From: an uncultured Spirochaetaceae bacterium
Lineage (GTDB): Bacteria; Spirochaetota; Spirochaetia; Sphaerochaetales; Sphaerochaetaceae
Assembly: GCA_944389075.1 (NCBI GenBank)
Contig: CALXLA010000051.1
Coordinates: 1 to 64,000, forward strand
Length of the DNA: 64,000 nt
Reading direction: 5' to 3'
The translations under genes were made by a program, and so were the position numbers. Shown one piece after another: positions 50,286 to 57,621 of the stretch. Numbering within the stretch: the stretch's first letter is position 1; every line of letters starts with the position of its first letter. A model generated the notes under the pieces. The model saw only the letters and a list, made by a program, of their open reading frames with translations, had not been told where the DNA came from and made no database searches.

Positions 50286-51080
50286 ATGCATACAGCATTG
50301 ACAATCGCCGGTTCTGATTGCTCTGGTGGGGCAGGTATCCAGGCGGATCTCAAGACAATGTCGGCTCTTGGCGTCTTTGGCATGTCTGTAATCGTATCTG
50401 TAGTTGCTGAAAATACATGCAGGGTCATCTCTATTGAGGACATATCGACATCCGTGATTTCCGATCAGATCGATGCGGTATTCGAAGATATAGTCCCGGA
50501 TGCAGTCAAGGTCGGAATGCTTTCATCGCCTGAGTGCATGGAATGTGTAGCAGCAAAACTTGCTGAATATAAGCCTCGGCATATCGTCGTCGATCCTGTT
50601 ATGTATGCCAAGAATGGATCTCCTCTTATGGAAGAAGGCTCCATTGGCTCTCTCATACGTACAGTCATCCCTGTATCTACAGTGCTTACGCCAAATATCC
50701 CGGAGGCTGAGAAAATCGCAGATATGGAGATAACTACGATCGATGATATGAAACGAGCTGCTGAGAAGATCGCATCATTCGGAGCACATGCCGTTCTCGT
50801 GAAAGGCGGGCATCATATCGCATCGCCTGATGATGTCCTTTTCGATGGAAATGGTTTCCATATCTATCCAGGTACGAGGATCAACACAAAGAACACGCAT
50901 GGTACAGGCTGTACGCTTTCAAGTGCCATCGCTTCATATCTTGCACTGGGCTACAGCCTTGATGAAGCAGTGGGAAAAGCAAAGGAGTATGTCTCAGGTG
51001 CAATCAGGAATGCGCTTGAACTTGGAAAGGGCAATGGACCGACAGATCATTTCTTCATGTACAGGGAGGGACATAAATGA
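50286..51080 (+). CDS. thiD: hydroxymethylpyrimidine/phosphomethylpyrimidine kinase ThiD
   Basis: 264 residues of ribokinase fold. Signatures are [20 protein letters not shown] (N-terminal) and [20 protein letters not shown] (anion hole and catalytic Asp region). ThiD phosphorylates HMP twice to HMP-PP, one of the two halves of thiamin. It is the first gene after the riboswitch and overlaps tenA by 4 nt. No thiC lies in the window, so HMP must be salvaged or made elsewhere. Confidence 0.95.
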   Translation: MHTALTIAGSDCSGGAGIQADLKTMSALGVFGMSVIVSVVAENTCRVISIEDISTSVISDQIDAVFEDIVPDAVKVGMLSSPECMECVAAKLAEYKPRHIVVDPVMYAKNGSPLMEEGSIGSLIRTVIPVSTVLTPNIPEAEKIADMEITTIDDMKRAAEKIASFGAHAVLVKGGHHIASPDDVLFDGNGFHIYPGTRINTKNTHGTGCTLSSAIASYLALGYSLDEAVGKAKEYVSGAIRNALELGKGNGPTDHFFMYREGHK

Positions 51081-51739
51081 GCAAGATGGAAAAGATAATC
51101 GCGGATTCCATGGATCTCTGGCAGGCAGCTGCTGATGAGTCATTTCTCCAGAAGATGGGAGATGGTACGCTTTCGTCCGATCTCTTCAGGAACTACATAA
51201 TCCAGGACAGCATCTACCTCAGATATTACCTGAAGGCTTTTGCCATGGGTATGTTCAAGGCGTCAACGCTTCGTGATATGCAGTTCCTGTATTCGGTTCT
51301 TGGCTTTGTGAATGACAGCGAGAATGCGACAAGACTGAACTATCTCAAAGACTTCGGTATGACAGATGATGATGTTGAGACAGTTCCGCTTGCAGTGGCT
51401 TGCAGAAGCTATACATCATTCCTTATCAAGAGTTCGGAGGATGAAGCTCTTCCTGGCATACTGATGGCTGTCATGCCATGTATGCTTGGCTATGCATATG
51501 TCTTCAAGGAGACTCTGAACAGGCATCCAGATGTCATGAATGGCTATTATGGTCCACTTGTGGCCGACTACACCGCATCTGGCTACGATGAGTGCTGCCG
51601 CGTCTGGACTGAATACTGTGATGAGAAGCTTGAAGGAATCGATGGCGATGAGCTGAAGCGCCTTTCCGATATATTCCGTGAAGCAAGCCGTCAGGAGCTT
51701 ATATTCTGGCAGATGGCAGGAGGTGATGATCATGAATGA
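51077..51739 (+). CDS. tenA: TenA-type thiaminase II / aminopyrimidine aminohydrolase
   Basis: 220 residues, all alpha. Recognisable is LFRNYIIQDSIYLRYYLKAFAMG, with the catalytic Cys expected in MPCMLGYAYVFKE. TenA cuts degraded thiamin or hydrolyses aminopyrimidine to give HMP for salvage. It starts in a 4-nt overlap with thiD and ends overlapping thiM by 8 nt. Together with ThiM and ThiD it makes a salvage module. Confidence 0.93.
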   Translation: MSKMEKIIADSMDLWQAAADESFLQKMGDGTLSSDLFRNYIIQDSIYLRYYLKAFAMGMFKASTLRDMQFLYSVLGFVNDSENATRLNYLKDFGMTDDDVETVPLAVACRSYTSFLIKSSEDEALPGILMAVMPCMLGYAYVFKETLNRHPDVMNGYYGPLVADYTASGYDECCRVWTEYCDEKLEGIDGDELKRLSDIFREASRQELIFWQMAGGDDHE

Positions 51740-52529
51740 ATCAGCAAACGTAAGGGCAAAGTGCCCGCTTGTGCACTGCATCACAAATTATGTGACAGTC
51801 AATGATGTTGCAAATGCGATCCTCGCAGTCGGAGCATCTCCCATAATGTCAGATGAAATCAAGGATGTTGAGGATATCGTATCGATAAGTCAGGCGCTTG
51901 TACTTAATATAGGGACGCTGAATGAGCGTACAGTCGCATCAATGGTTGCAGCAGGAAAGAAGGCCAATAGCCTTTCCATTCCTGTAATATTCGATCCTGT
52001 AGGAGCAGGAGCTTCCCGCTACAGATGTGATGTGACTGATCTCCTTCTTGGCGAGGTCAAGTTCGCCGTGATAAGAGGCAATCTTTCTGAAATGTCGTAT
52101 ATTGCGGGCCTTGGCAGCGGTACGAAGGGCGTTGATTCCGCTCTTACTGAAGATGATATGGATCCTGTGAAGGTTGCTTCTTCTGTTTCTGAGTCCTTCG
52201 GGGCTGTTGCCGCTATCACAGGAAAGATTGATACAGTCGCATACAAGGGAAGAATAGCGAGAATCCACTCAGGATGCGCTGAGATGGGAAAGATCACAGG
52301 GACTGGCTGCATGCTTTCAGGTGTAATCGGTGCATTCGTAGGTGCAAACGACGATCATTTCGAGGCAACTGCCGCAGCTATAGCAGCGATTGGAGCATCA
52401 GGAGAAGCCGCATTGAAAGCAGCTAAAGGCAAAGGCACAGGTACGATGCATATGGCTCTGATTGATGCCCTGAGCAGGGTTGATGATGCTTTCATAGCAT
52501 CTGAAGGGAAGCTTTCATATGAAGGTTGA
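51732..52529 (+). CDS. thiM: hydroxyethylthiazole kinase ThiM
   Basis: 265 residues from ATG 51732, placed 8 nt after GGAGG. The family motifs are CPLVHCITNYVTVNDVANAILAVGASPIM and TGTGCMLSGVIGAF. ThiM phosphorylates the thiazole half taken up from outside. The in-frame ATG at 51726 is only two bases from the ribosome site and is less likely. It overlaps tenA by 8 nt and thiE by 11 nt, so translation is coupled. Confidence 0.94.
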   Translation: MNESANVRAKCPLVHCITNYVTVNDVANAILAVGASPIMSDEIKDVEDIVSISQALVLNIGTLNERTVASMVAAGKKANSLSIPVIFDPVGAGASRYRCDVTDLLLGEVKFAVIRGNLSEMSYIAGLGSGTKGVDSALTEDDMDPVKVASSVSESFGAVAAITGKIDTVAYKGRIARIHSGCAEMGKITGTGCMLSGVIGAFVGANDDHFEATAAAIAAIGASGEAALKAAKGKGTGTMHMALIDALSRVDDAFIASEGKLSYEG

Positions 52530-53139
52530 TTTCACTCTCTATGTCTGTACTGATAGACATCTGATGTCGTCATCTTCCATAGAGGAAAGTGTGGAGAAGG
52601 CGATAGCCGGAGGTGCCGGTGTCATCCAGCTCAGGGAGAAGGATATCTCAAGCAGGGAATTCTATGATACGGCACTCTCTGTCCACGCGATTACCAAAGC
52701 GCATGATGTTCCGCTCATCATCAATGACAGAGTTGATATAGCGCTTGCAGTTGGTGCGGAGGGAATACATGTAGGGCAGTCGGATCTTCCTGCTCTGGCA
52801 CTCAGGTCCATGATTCCAGCATCAATGCTCATAGGCGTTTCCGCATCCACTGTGGAGGAAGCTGTCCAGGCTGAGAAGGATGGGGCAGATTACCTCGGAG
52901 TCGGTGCGATGAATCCTACAGCTACGAAGACAGATGCTGATAATGTGACTGTCGAGGTCCTGAAGAAAATCAGGGCAGCTGTTTCCATACCTATCGTGAT
53001 CATAGGGGGAATCAACAAGACTACAATTCCTCTTTACAAAGGTCTTGGTATCGATGGCATTGCTGTCGTTTCTGCAGTAGTATCTGCTCCTGATCCTGAG
53101 AAAGCCGCAAGAGAGCTTAGGGCGCTATGGCTGAGCTGA
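52519..53139 (+). CDS. thiE: thiamine phosphate synthase ThiE
   Basis: 206 residues, a TIM barrel. ThiE features are VIQLREKDISSREF, PLIINDRVDIALAVGAEGIHVGQSDLP and DYLGVGAMNPTATKTDA. It joins HMP-PP and thiazole phosphate to thiamin phosphate. The final phosphorylation (ThiL) is not encoded in the window. It overlaps thiM by 11 nt and the HAD gene by 13 nt. Confidence 0.95.
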   Translation: MKVDFTLYVCTDRHLMSSSSIEESVEKAIAGGAGVIQLREKDISSREFYDTALSVHAITKAHDVPLIINDRVDIALAVGAEGIHVGQSDLPALALRSMIPASMLIGVSASTVEEAVQAEKDGADYLGVGAMNPTATKTDADNVTVEVLKKIRAAVSIPIVIIGGINKTTIPLYKGLGIDGIAVVSAVVSAPDPEKAARELRALWLS

Positions 53140-53759
53140 AGTGTGCGATTTTCGATCTTGATGGCACGCTTTTTGACTCATCTTCGCTTTGGGAGGATAT
53201 CGACAGGAGATTCCTCTCAGAGCGGGGCATCATCATGCCAGATGGCTTCATCGATACTCTTAACACGATGAGTTTCTCGGAAGCCGCTCTTTATACCAAG
53301 AACCTGTTTTCTCTCAAGGAGAGCCCCGAAGAACTCATTGATATCTGGAATGAGATGGCAAGGATGGCTTACTATCATGAGATTCCTCTGAAAAAGGGTG
53401 CTGCAGAGTATGTAAGGAACGTTTGCGAATCTGGTATTGCCATTGCTGCCGCAACAGACCTTGAAAGAGAACTTGCAGAAGCCTGCCTCGGAAGGAATGG
53501 CATCCTAAGTTTTTTCTCATTTATCTCCACTACAGCAGAATGTGGGAAGGATAAGTCATTTCCGGATGTATATCTGAGATGTGCGGAGCATTTTGGCCTT
53601 GAAAGCGGAAGATGCATTGTCTATGAGGATATCATCAAGGGGATAAGAACTGCGAAAGCCGCAGGTTTCAGGACTGTAGCAGTCTATGATAGCGCTTCCG
53701 CTTCCTCGTGGGGTGAGATGAAAGCAGAAGCAGATTCATTTATAGCATCATTCAGCTGA
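53127..53759 (+). CDS. HAD-superfamily phosphatase
   Basis: 210 residues. Motif I is DLDGTLFD (residues 9-16; nucleophile Asp), motif II is AATD, and motif III/IV are in CGKDKSFPDVYLR and YEDIIKGIRTAKAAG. The cap domain lies between motif I and II, as in beta-phosphoglucomutase-like HADs. Because it overlaps thiE by 13 nt and is the last gene of the thi unit, it may dephosphorylate thiamin phosphate or a precursor. That role is inferred from context. It overlaps the convergent MATE gene by 8 nt. Confidence 0.85.
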   Translation: MAELKCAIFDLDGTLFDSSSLWEDIDRRFLSERGIIMPDGFIDTLNTMSFSEAALYTKNLFSLKESPEELIDIWNEMARMAYYHEIPLKKGAAEYVRNVCESGIAIAAATDLERELAEACLGRNGILSFFSFISTTAECGKDKSFPDVYLRCAEHFGLESGRCIVYEDIIKGIRTAKAAGFRTVAVYDSASASSWGEMKAEADSFIASFS

Positions 53760-55092
53760 TTGCGTTTTGTCTTGTCCAGTGCCCGCTTCTATAGAAGGCT
53801 ATTGAGATGATAGTTCCGGCTGCCCATCCGATTGGCCAGCTGAGCCAGATGCCGGCAGCTCCAAGGAATGAAGAGAATATGAAAGCCAGTCCTGCTCGCA
53901 GTATCAGATCAGAGAATGTCGATACCATGAAAGGAACCATGTCGCCGGCACCTCTGAGTATCGAATCCGTGATGATCTTGAATGTCACGACTATATAGAA
54001 CGGCGCGACTATGCGGAGGAATCTCATTCCTTCCTGCAAGGCTTCTGATGCCTCTGTATTCATGAAAAGCAGCAGGAGATATCTTCCGAGGAAGACAAAG
54101 AGGAGGGTACATATGATGGAGAATGCAGATGCAATCATCAGTCCTTCTTTTCTTCCCTGACGGACTCTGTCAATCTTCGCGGCCCCTATGTTCTGAGCGC
54201 TGAAGCTCGATATTCCATTGCCGATGGTGGTGAGCGATGTAATGACCATGTTGTTCAGTTTTATTGATGCTGCATATCCTGCCATCACTGCAGGACCGAA
54301 GCTGTTCACCACGCTCTGAACGAGTATGTTACCGACTGATACGAATGACTGCTGCAGAATCGATGGTACAGCGATGACTATGATCCTGCCGAGTATGTGA
54401 AGAGAGAAGAGAGGCGCTTTCTCATCAGTCTCTCCTGTCTTCTTGAGCCTCATCATCAGGGCAATCATAGCAAGTATGCTGCTTATTCCCTGGCAGAGGA
54501 ACGTTGCCCATGCGACTCCTTCGACTCCCATGCCGAATGCTTTCACGAACAGGATATCCATTCCGATGTTCGCAGTTGATGAGATGGCGAGGAATATGAA
54601 TGGTGTACGGCTGTCTCCCATTGCAGTGAATATGCCTGTCGCGATGTTGTAGAAAAAGAGGAAGACAAGTCCATATATGTAGATATCAAGATAGCTTGCG
54701 CTCATCTGCAGAAGCTCAGGTGGTGTATTGATGAGTTCGAGAAGCGGATCCGTGAATACTATACCAAGGAGTGTCAGGACAGCAGACAGGATAAGTGTTG
54801 CGATGAATGTTGTTGTAATCGCTGTTTTCATCTCCTTTTTTCTGCCTGCCCCGAAGTACTGGGAGACTACTACAGACGCACCCATATTGGATCCGAATGC
54901 GAATGCTATGAATATAAGGGTGATTTCGTATGAGTTTCCGACAGCAGCAAGTGCATCCGCGCTTATGAATTTACCAGCGACGAGACTGTCTGCGATGTTA
55001 TACAGCTGCTGGAAGAGCATCGAGCCAAGCAGAGGCAGTGTAAAGCGCCATAGTATGCTTCTTATATTTCCATTCGTAAGATCCTGATTCAT
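53752..55092 (-). CDS. MATE-family efflux transporter
   Basis: 446 residues from ATG 55092 (the longer frame to 55152 crosses the promoter). The usual leader NQDLTNGNIRSILWRFTLPLLGSMLFQQLYNIADSLVAG and a repeated C-terminal half are present. It is the third MATE in the window and stands alone. The ATG is 7 nt after AATTAT with TTGACC 17 bp before, again without a ribosome site. Confidence 0.9.
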   Translation of the reverse strand: MNQDLTNGNIRSILWRFTLPLLGSMLFQQLYNIADSLVAGKFISADALAAVGNSYEITLIFIAFAFGSNMGASVVVSQYFGAGRKKEMKTAITTTFIATLILSAVLTLLGIVFTDPLLELINTPPELLQMSASYLDIYIYGLVFLFFYNIATGIFTAMGDSRTPFIFLAISSTANIGMDILFVKAFGMGVEGVAWATFLCQGISSILAMIALMMRLKKTGETDEKAPLFSLHILGRIIVIAVPSILQQSFVSVGNILVQSVVNSFGPAVMAGYAASIKLNNMVITSLTTIGNGISSFSAQNIGAAKIDRVRQGRKEGLMIASAFSIICTLLFVFLGRYLLLLFMNTEASEALQEGMRFLRIVAPFYIVVTFKIITDSILRGAGDMVPFMVSTFSDLILRAGLAFIFSSFLGAAGIWLSWPIGWAAGTIISIAFYRSGHWTRQNAIS

Positions 55093-55128
55093 GCCTTGGA
55101 TAATTGCACTGCGATGGAAAAAGGTCAA
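55093..55128 (-). promoter_or_regulatory. leaderless-type promoter of the third MATE gene
   Basis: On the minus strand TTGACC (55128-55123), 17-bp spacer, AATTAT (55105-55100), 7 nt, ATG 55092. Confidence 0.55.
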
Positions 55129-55263
55129 ACGGGGATTCACGATGCAGTACAATATTGTTCAAAAATCTGGAAAAGCAGTTCTCTGATATTTACATCCTGG
55201 GATGTTATGGTAATTTTTGCTCAGCAGCGCATGCTGCATCATACTTATTCTCAGGAGACCACT

Positions 55264-56709
55264 ATGAAAACAGACAGATCGATTCTGCTTGCCTTCTTAG
55301 CGATTATCCTTATAGGGCTTACAGCCTGTTCCGGATCTGGGGGAGACCCAGTAACTGCAAAAGTTTTCGTAAATGGAACTGCAATGTCAGCAAATACGAA
55401 AGCAGTATCAGACATCTCATTTGCATCTGCTGATATAAAAGTAGATGGCACGACCATTACAGATCAGTTAAGGCCTGTCGGAATTATCGATTCAGCAACT
55501 GGTGAAGCTGCTGAAGATCCCAATATCAATTCAGGAACTAATAATGTGGAGTTTGAAGCTGAGGTGCCTGTTACAGATACTACAGTAATTTATGAAGTAC
55601 AGCCAAAGGCCGGCTTCGTATTCGATGAATGGGAGATAATGAGATGGAAGCTTGTAAATGATCATCGTGACAACTGGCGCAGCATGATAGTTGAAATAAA
55701 GGAAGCTATTGCCGGAGATAGTCAGACTATCACCATAAGACCAGAGCTCATACAGTACATCCGCCCTGAATTCGACAGAGGCGCGTATGTTGACTTTGAA
55801 GCTGAGGAAGGAGGTGATGGTTCTTCGGGAAAACCATTCGATTCAATTTCCTCAGCAATAAGTTTTATCAAGAACGAAACAAGATATGATGACGATGAGT
55901 TTACGCTGAAGATACGGGGAACCAGTGCTCAATCTATTGATCTGACTAGCCTTTCTTCTGGATCAGGATATTGGGATGATGATCTTGAAGTGGAATTGAA
56001 GATTCTTGGCGGTTATGATGAAGATTGGAATCTGTCTGGTGACAACAGGACTGAAATAACATCGATTAAGCTTCCTTCAATCAACAGAGGCATTGAGATG
56101 GAGATAGAGCTTGAGTTCAGGAATATAACATTCGACGAACTTAATCTCTCTGATATCTTTGGAAACAGCAACATGAGGGATGATGACGATGATGAGATTG
56201 AGATCGATTTCCGTAACTGTATTGTAGATACATTGACAGGAGCTTCTAATCAGATTGTCAACGGACTTGTCGTGAAAAAACTCGCTGATAATACTTCAAA
56301 TGTCACATTCGTGAATTCCGATGCGCCATATGGAGATGGCAATAAATATTATCATTCTGTCATTCGCGGAGATTTTATAGGAGCAATCGATGGAAAGAAC
56401 AACATTGTTGTTGCAGTTGCTCCTGATGGTACTCCAAGTGGAAACGGTAATGACAATTATTACAATGCATCATTCGGAGAGGACTATAAGGATTCAAGCC
56501 TTGAGAAATTAATCTGTACTGCAGCACCTCTTAGTGAAGATAGTATTTCAGGTCTTGATGATGACGATATTCTTGAGGAAGATATCGAAGGCAGGGAACG
56601 CTATCTTTCGGATGAAGAAGATGGTGATGACGATGACGACGATCGTTCACCAGTAAGAGCCATAAGAGTATCCTATGGTCCTTATGAGTACAAACCGATT
56701 GATGATTAA
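55264..56709 (+). CDS. Asp-rich lipoprotein with beta-helix-like region
   Basis: 481 residues from ATG 55264, set by AGGAG just upstream. The signal peptide ends in a lipobox LTAC (Cys about residue 22), so the protein is lipid-anchored and probably surface-exposed. It has a GFVFDEWEI segment resembling bacterial repeat domains, then GSSGKPFDSISSAISFI, the start pattern of DUF1565-type right-handed beta-helices. Asp-rich tracts occur about residue 310 (RDDDDDEIE) and near the C-terminus (SDEEDGDDDDDD), which could bind Ca2+. I do not recognise a family, and codon use appears more A+T-rich than the neighbours. Accessory in character. Confidence 0.65.
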   Translation: MKTDRSILLAFLAIILIGLTACSGSGGDPVTAKVFVNGTAMSANTKAVSDISFASADIKVDGTTITDQLRPVGIIDSATGEAAEDPNINSGTNNVEFEAEVPVTDTTVIYEVQPKAGFVFDEWEIMRWKLVNDHRDNWRSMIVEIKEAIAGDSQTITIRPELIQYIRPEFDRGAYVDFEAEEGGDGSSGKPFDSISSAISFIKNETRYDDDEFTLKIRGTSAQSIDLTSLSSGSGYWDDDLEVELKILGGYDEDWNLSGDNRTEITSIKLPSINRGIEMEIELEFRNITFDELNLSDIFGNSNMRDDDDDEIEIDFRNCIVDTLTGASNQIVNGLVVKKLADNTSNVTFVNSDAPYGDGNKYYHSVIRGDFIGAIDGKNNIVVAVAPDGTPSGNGNDNYYNASFGEDYKDSSLEKLICTAAPLSEDSISGLDDDDILEEDIEGRERYLSDEEDGDDDDDDRSPVRAIRVSYGPYEYKPIDD

Positions 56710-56718
56710 GTAAATTCT

Positions 56719-56752
56719 GCAGGGCAGGCCATCGCTGAATGACTTGCCCTGC
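56719..56752. terminator. hairpin between convergent genes
   Basis: GCAGGGCA (56719-56726) and TGCCCTGC (56745-56752) form a perfect 8-bp stem. It lies between the lipoprotein stop and the VapC-like stop and may serve both; no strong T-run follows. Confidence 0.5.
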
Positions 56753-56783
56753 TGAGCTTTATGAATCAGAAGCCTGAATCCGA

Positions 56784-57164
56784 TTATCCAGTGTATTGTA
56801 TTTTCTGTAATTGCCTGGCAAGTTTTTTATCCATGGTCAGTACATTCTCTTTTGTAAGTTTTGCTACTGCTAGATAAAGACAATCAACATAATCCAGCTT
56901 TGGTACACCATAGCCATAAGATTCAAGTGCTTCAACAATTATTTCCTTTCTTTCAATTTCAACATCATAAAGAAGAGCTATGAGAGTTTCTGCAATTCTG
57001 CTCCTTTCCGCTTTGTAGACGCTTTCAAGGACAAAAACTGCCTCTGCAATGCTTTCTGGAAGTGTTCTGCAGCCATTTTCTATTGCTTCTTTCGCTTTGT
57101 CGAATGATGGTTCTGACGGACCTAGGATGAAACGGAGAATATAGTTGGTATCAATTAGATTCAT
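56784..57164 (-). CDS. vapC: PIN-domain toxin (VapC-like)
   Basis: 126 residues. The four acidic residues of a PIN nuclease are visible: D5 in LIDTNYIL, the Glu in SIAEAVFVLE, the Asp in LDYVDCLYLAVA and the Asp in VLTMDKKLA. VapC toxins cleave tRNA or rRNA and are blocked by their partner antitoxin. The start at 57164 lies within a 14-nt overlap with the antitoxin gene, as in classical VapBC pairs. The frame reaching to 57194 overlaps the antitoxin further and is less likely. Confidence 0.86.
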   Translation of the reverse strand: MNLIDTNYILRFILGPSEPSFDKAKEAIENGCRTLPESIAEAVFVLESVYKAERSRIAETLIALLYDVEIERKEIIVEALESYGYGVPKLDYVDCLYLAVAKLTKENVLTMDKKLARQLQKIQYTG

Positions 57165-57414
57165 ATTTCTTTGAAGCCGCCTTTTTCCACGCATCCTTTT
57201 CGAGCTCTCTCAGCTCTGGATTTGCATAGTCTGAGAGCATTCCTGCTGCTTTGAGTGATTTTTTCTCAGCTGTCTTCTTCCGTATGATGATGGATCCCGA
57301 AGCTGATATTATCTCAATGCTATCTCCTTTTGTGAGTCCTGTTTCCCTTAGGATTATTTCAGGGATTCTTATGGCTGATGAATTTCCCCACTGAGCTATC
57401 TGAGTAGAGTACAT
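57151..57414 (-). CDS. vapB: AbrB/SpoVT-type antitoxin (VapB-like)
   Basis: 87 residues. The N-terminal half is an AbrB/MazE swapped-hairpin domain: QIAQWGNSSAIRIPEIILRETGLTKGDSIEI. The C-terminal tail is charged and should bind and neutralise the toxin. The start at 57414 follows AAAGGAG. It overlaps the toxin by 14 nt. The palindrome upstream is the likely binding site. Confidence 0.86.
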   Translation of the reverse strand: MYSTQIAQWGNSSAIRIPEIILRETGLTKGDSIEIISASGSIIIRKKTAEKKSLKAAGMLSDYANPELRELEKDAWKKAASKKYESN

Positions 57415-57431
57415 GATATTCTCCTTTGTAT

Positions 57432-57451
57432 ATACAAGTATATACTTGTAT
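57432..57451. promoter_or_regulatory. perfect 20-bp palindromic operator of the vapBC pair
   Basis: ATACAAGTATATACTTGTAT is a perfect inverted repeat. The minus-strand promoter TTGTCT, 17-bp spacer, TATACT overlaps it, so antitoxin binding would block transcription. Confidence 0.85.
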
Positions 57452-57525
57452 TTTGGGAAAGACAATAAAGTCTATTCGGAGTCGTTACTGATGGATCCCG
57501 CAATCAATCTTTTTCTATTGGTTTT

Positions 57526-57595
57526 ATTTACGACCATATTGCAGTTGAAAATGGTTCTAAATACGACCATATAATATTCTAAATGGTTGTAAATA
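57526..57595. repeat. clustered inverted half-sites upstream of the DUF4143 ATPase
   Basis: ATTTACGACCAT (57526-57537), ATGGTTCTAAATACGACCAT (57551-57570, itself a near-palindrome) and AAATGGTTGTAAATA (57581-57595) are variants of one ATGGTYGTAAAT motif in both orientations. They occupy the 70 nt upstream of the gene and look like operator sites. Confidence 0.6.
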
Positions 57596-57609
57596 TGGAT
57601 TTCTGAATT

Positions 57610-57621
57610 TATGATGATGAT
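57610..57621 (+). promoter_or_regulatory. -10 box abutting the DUF4143 ATPase (leaderless type)
   Basis: TATGAT (57610-57615), 6 nt, ATG 57622. No ribosome site. Confidence 0.5.
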
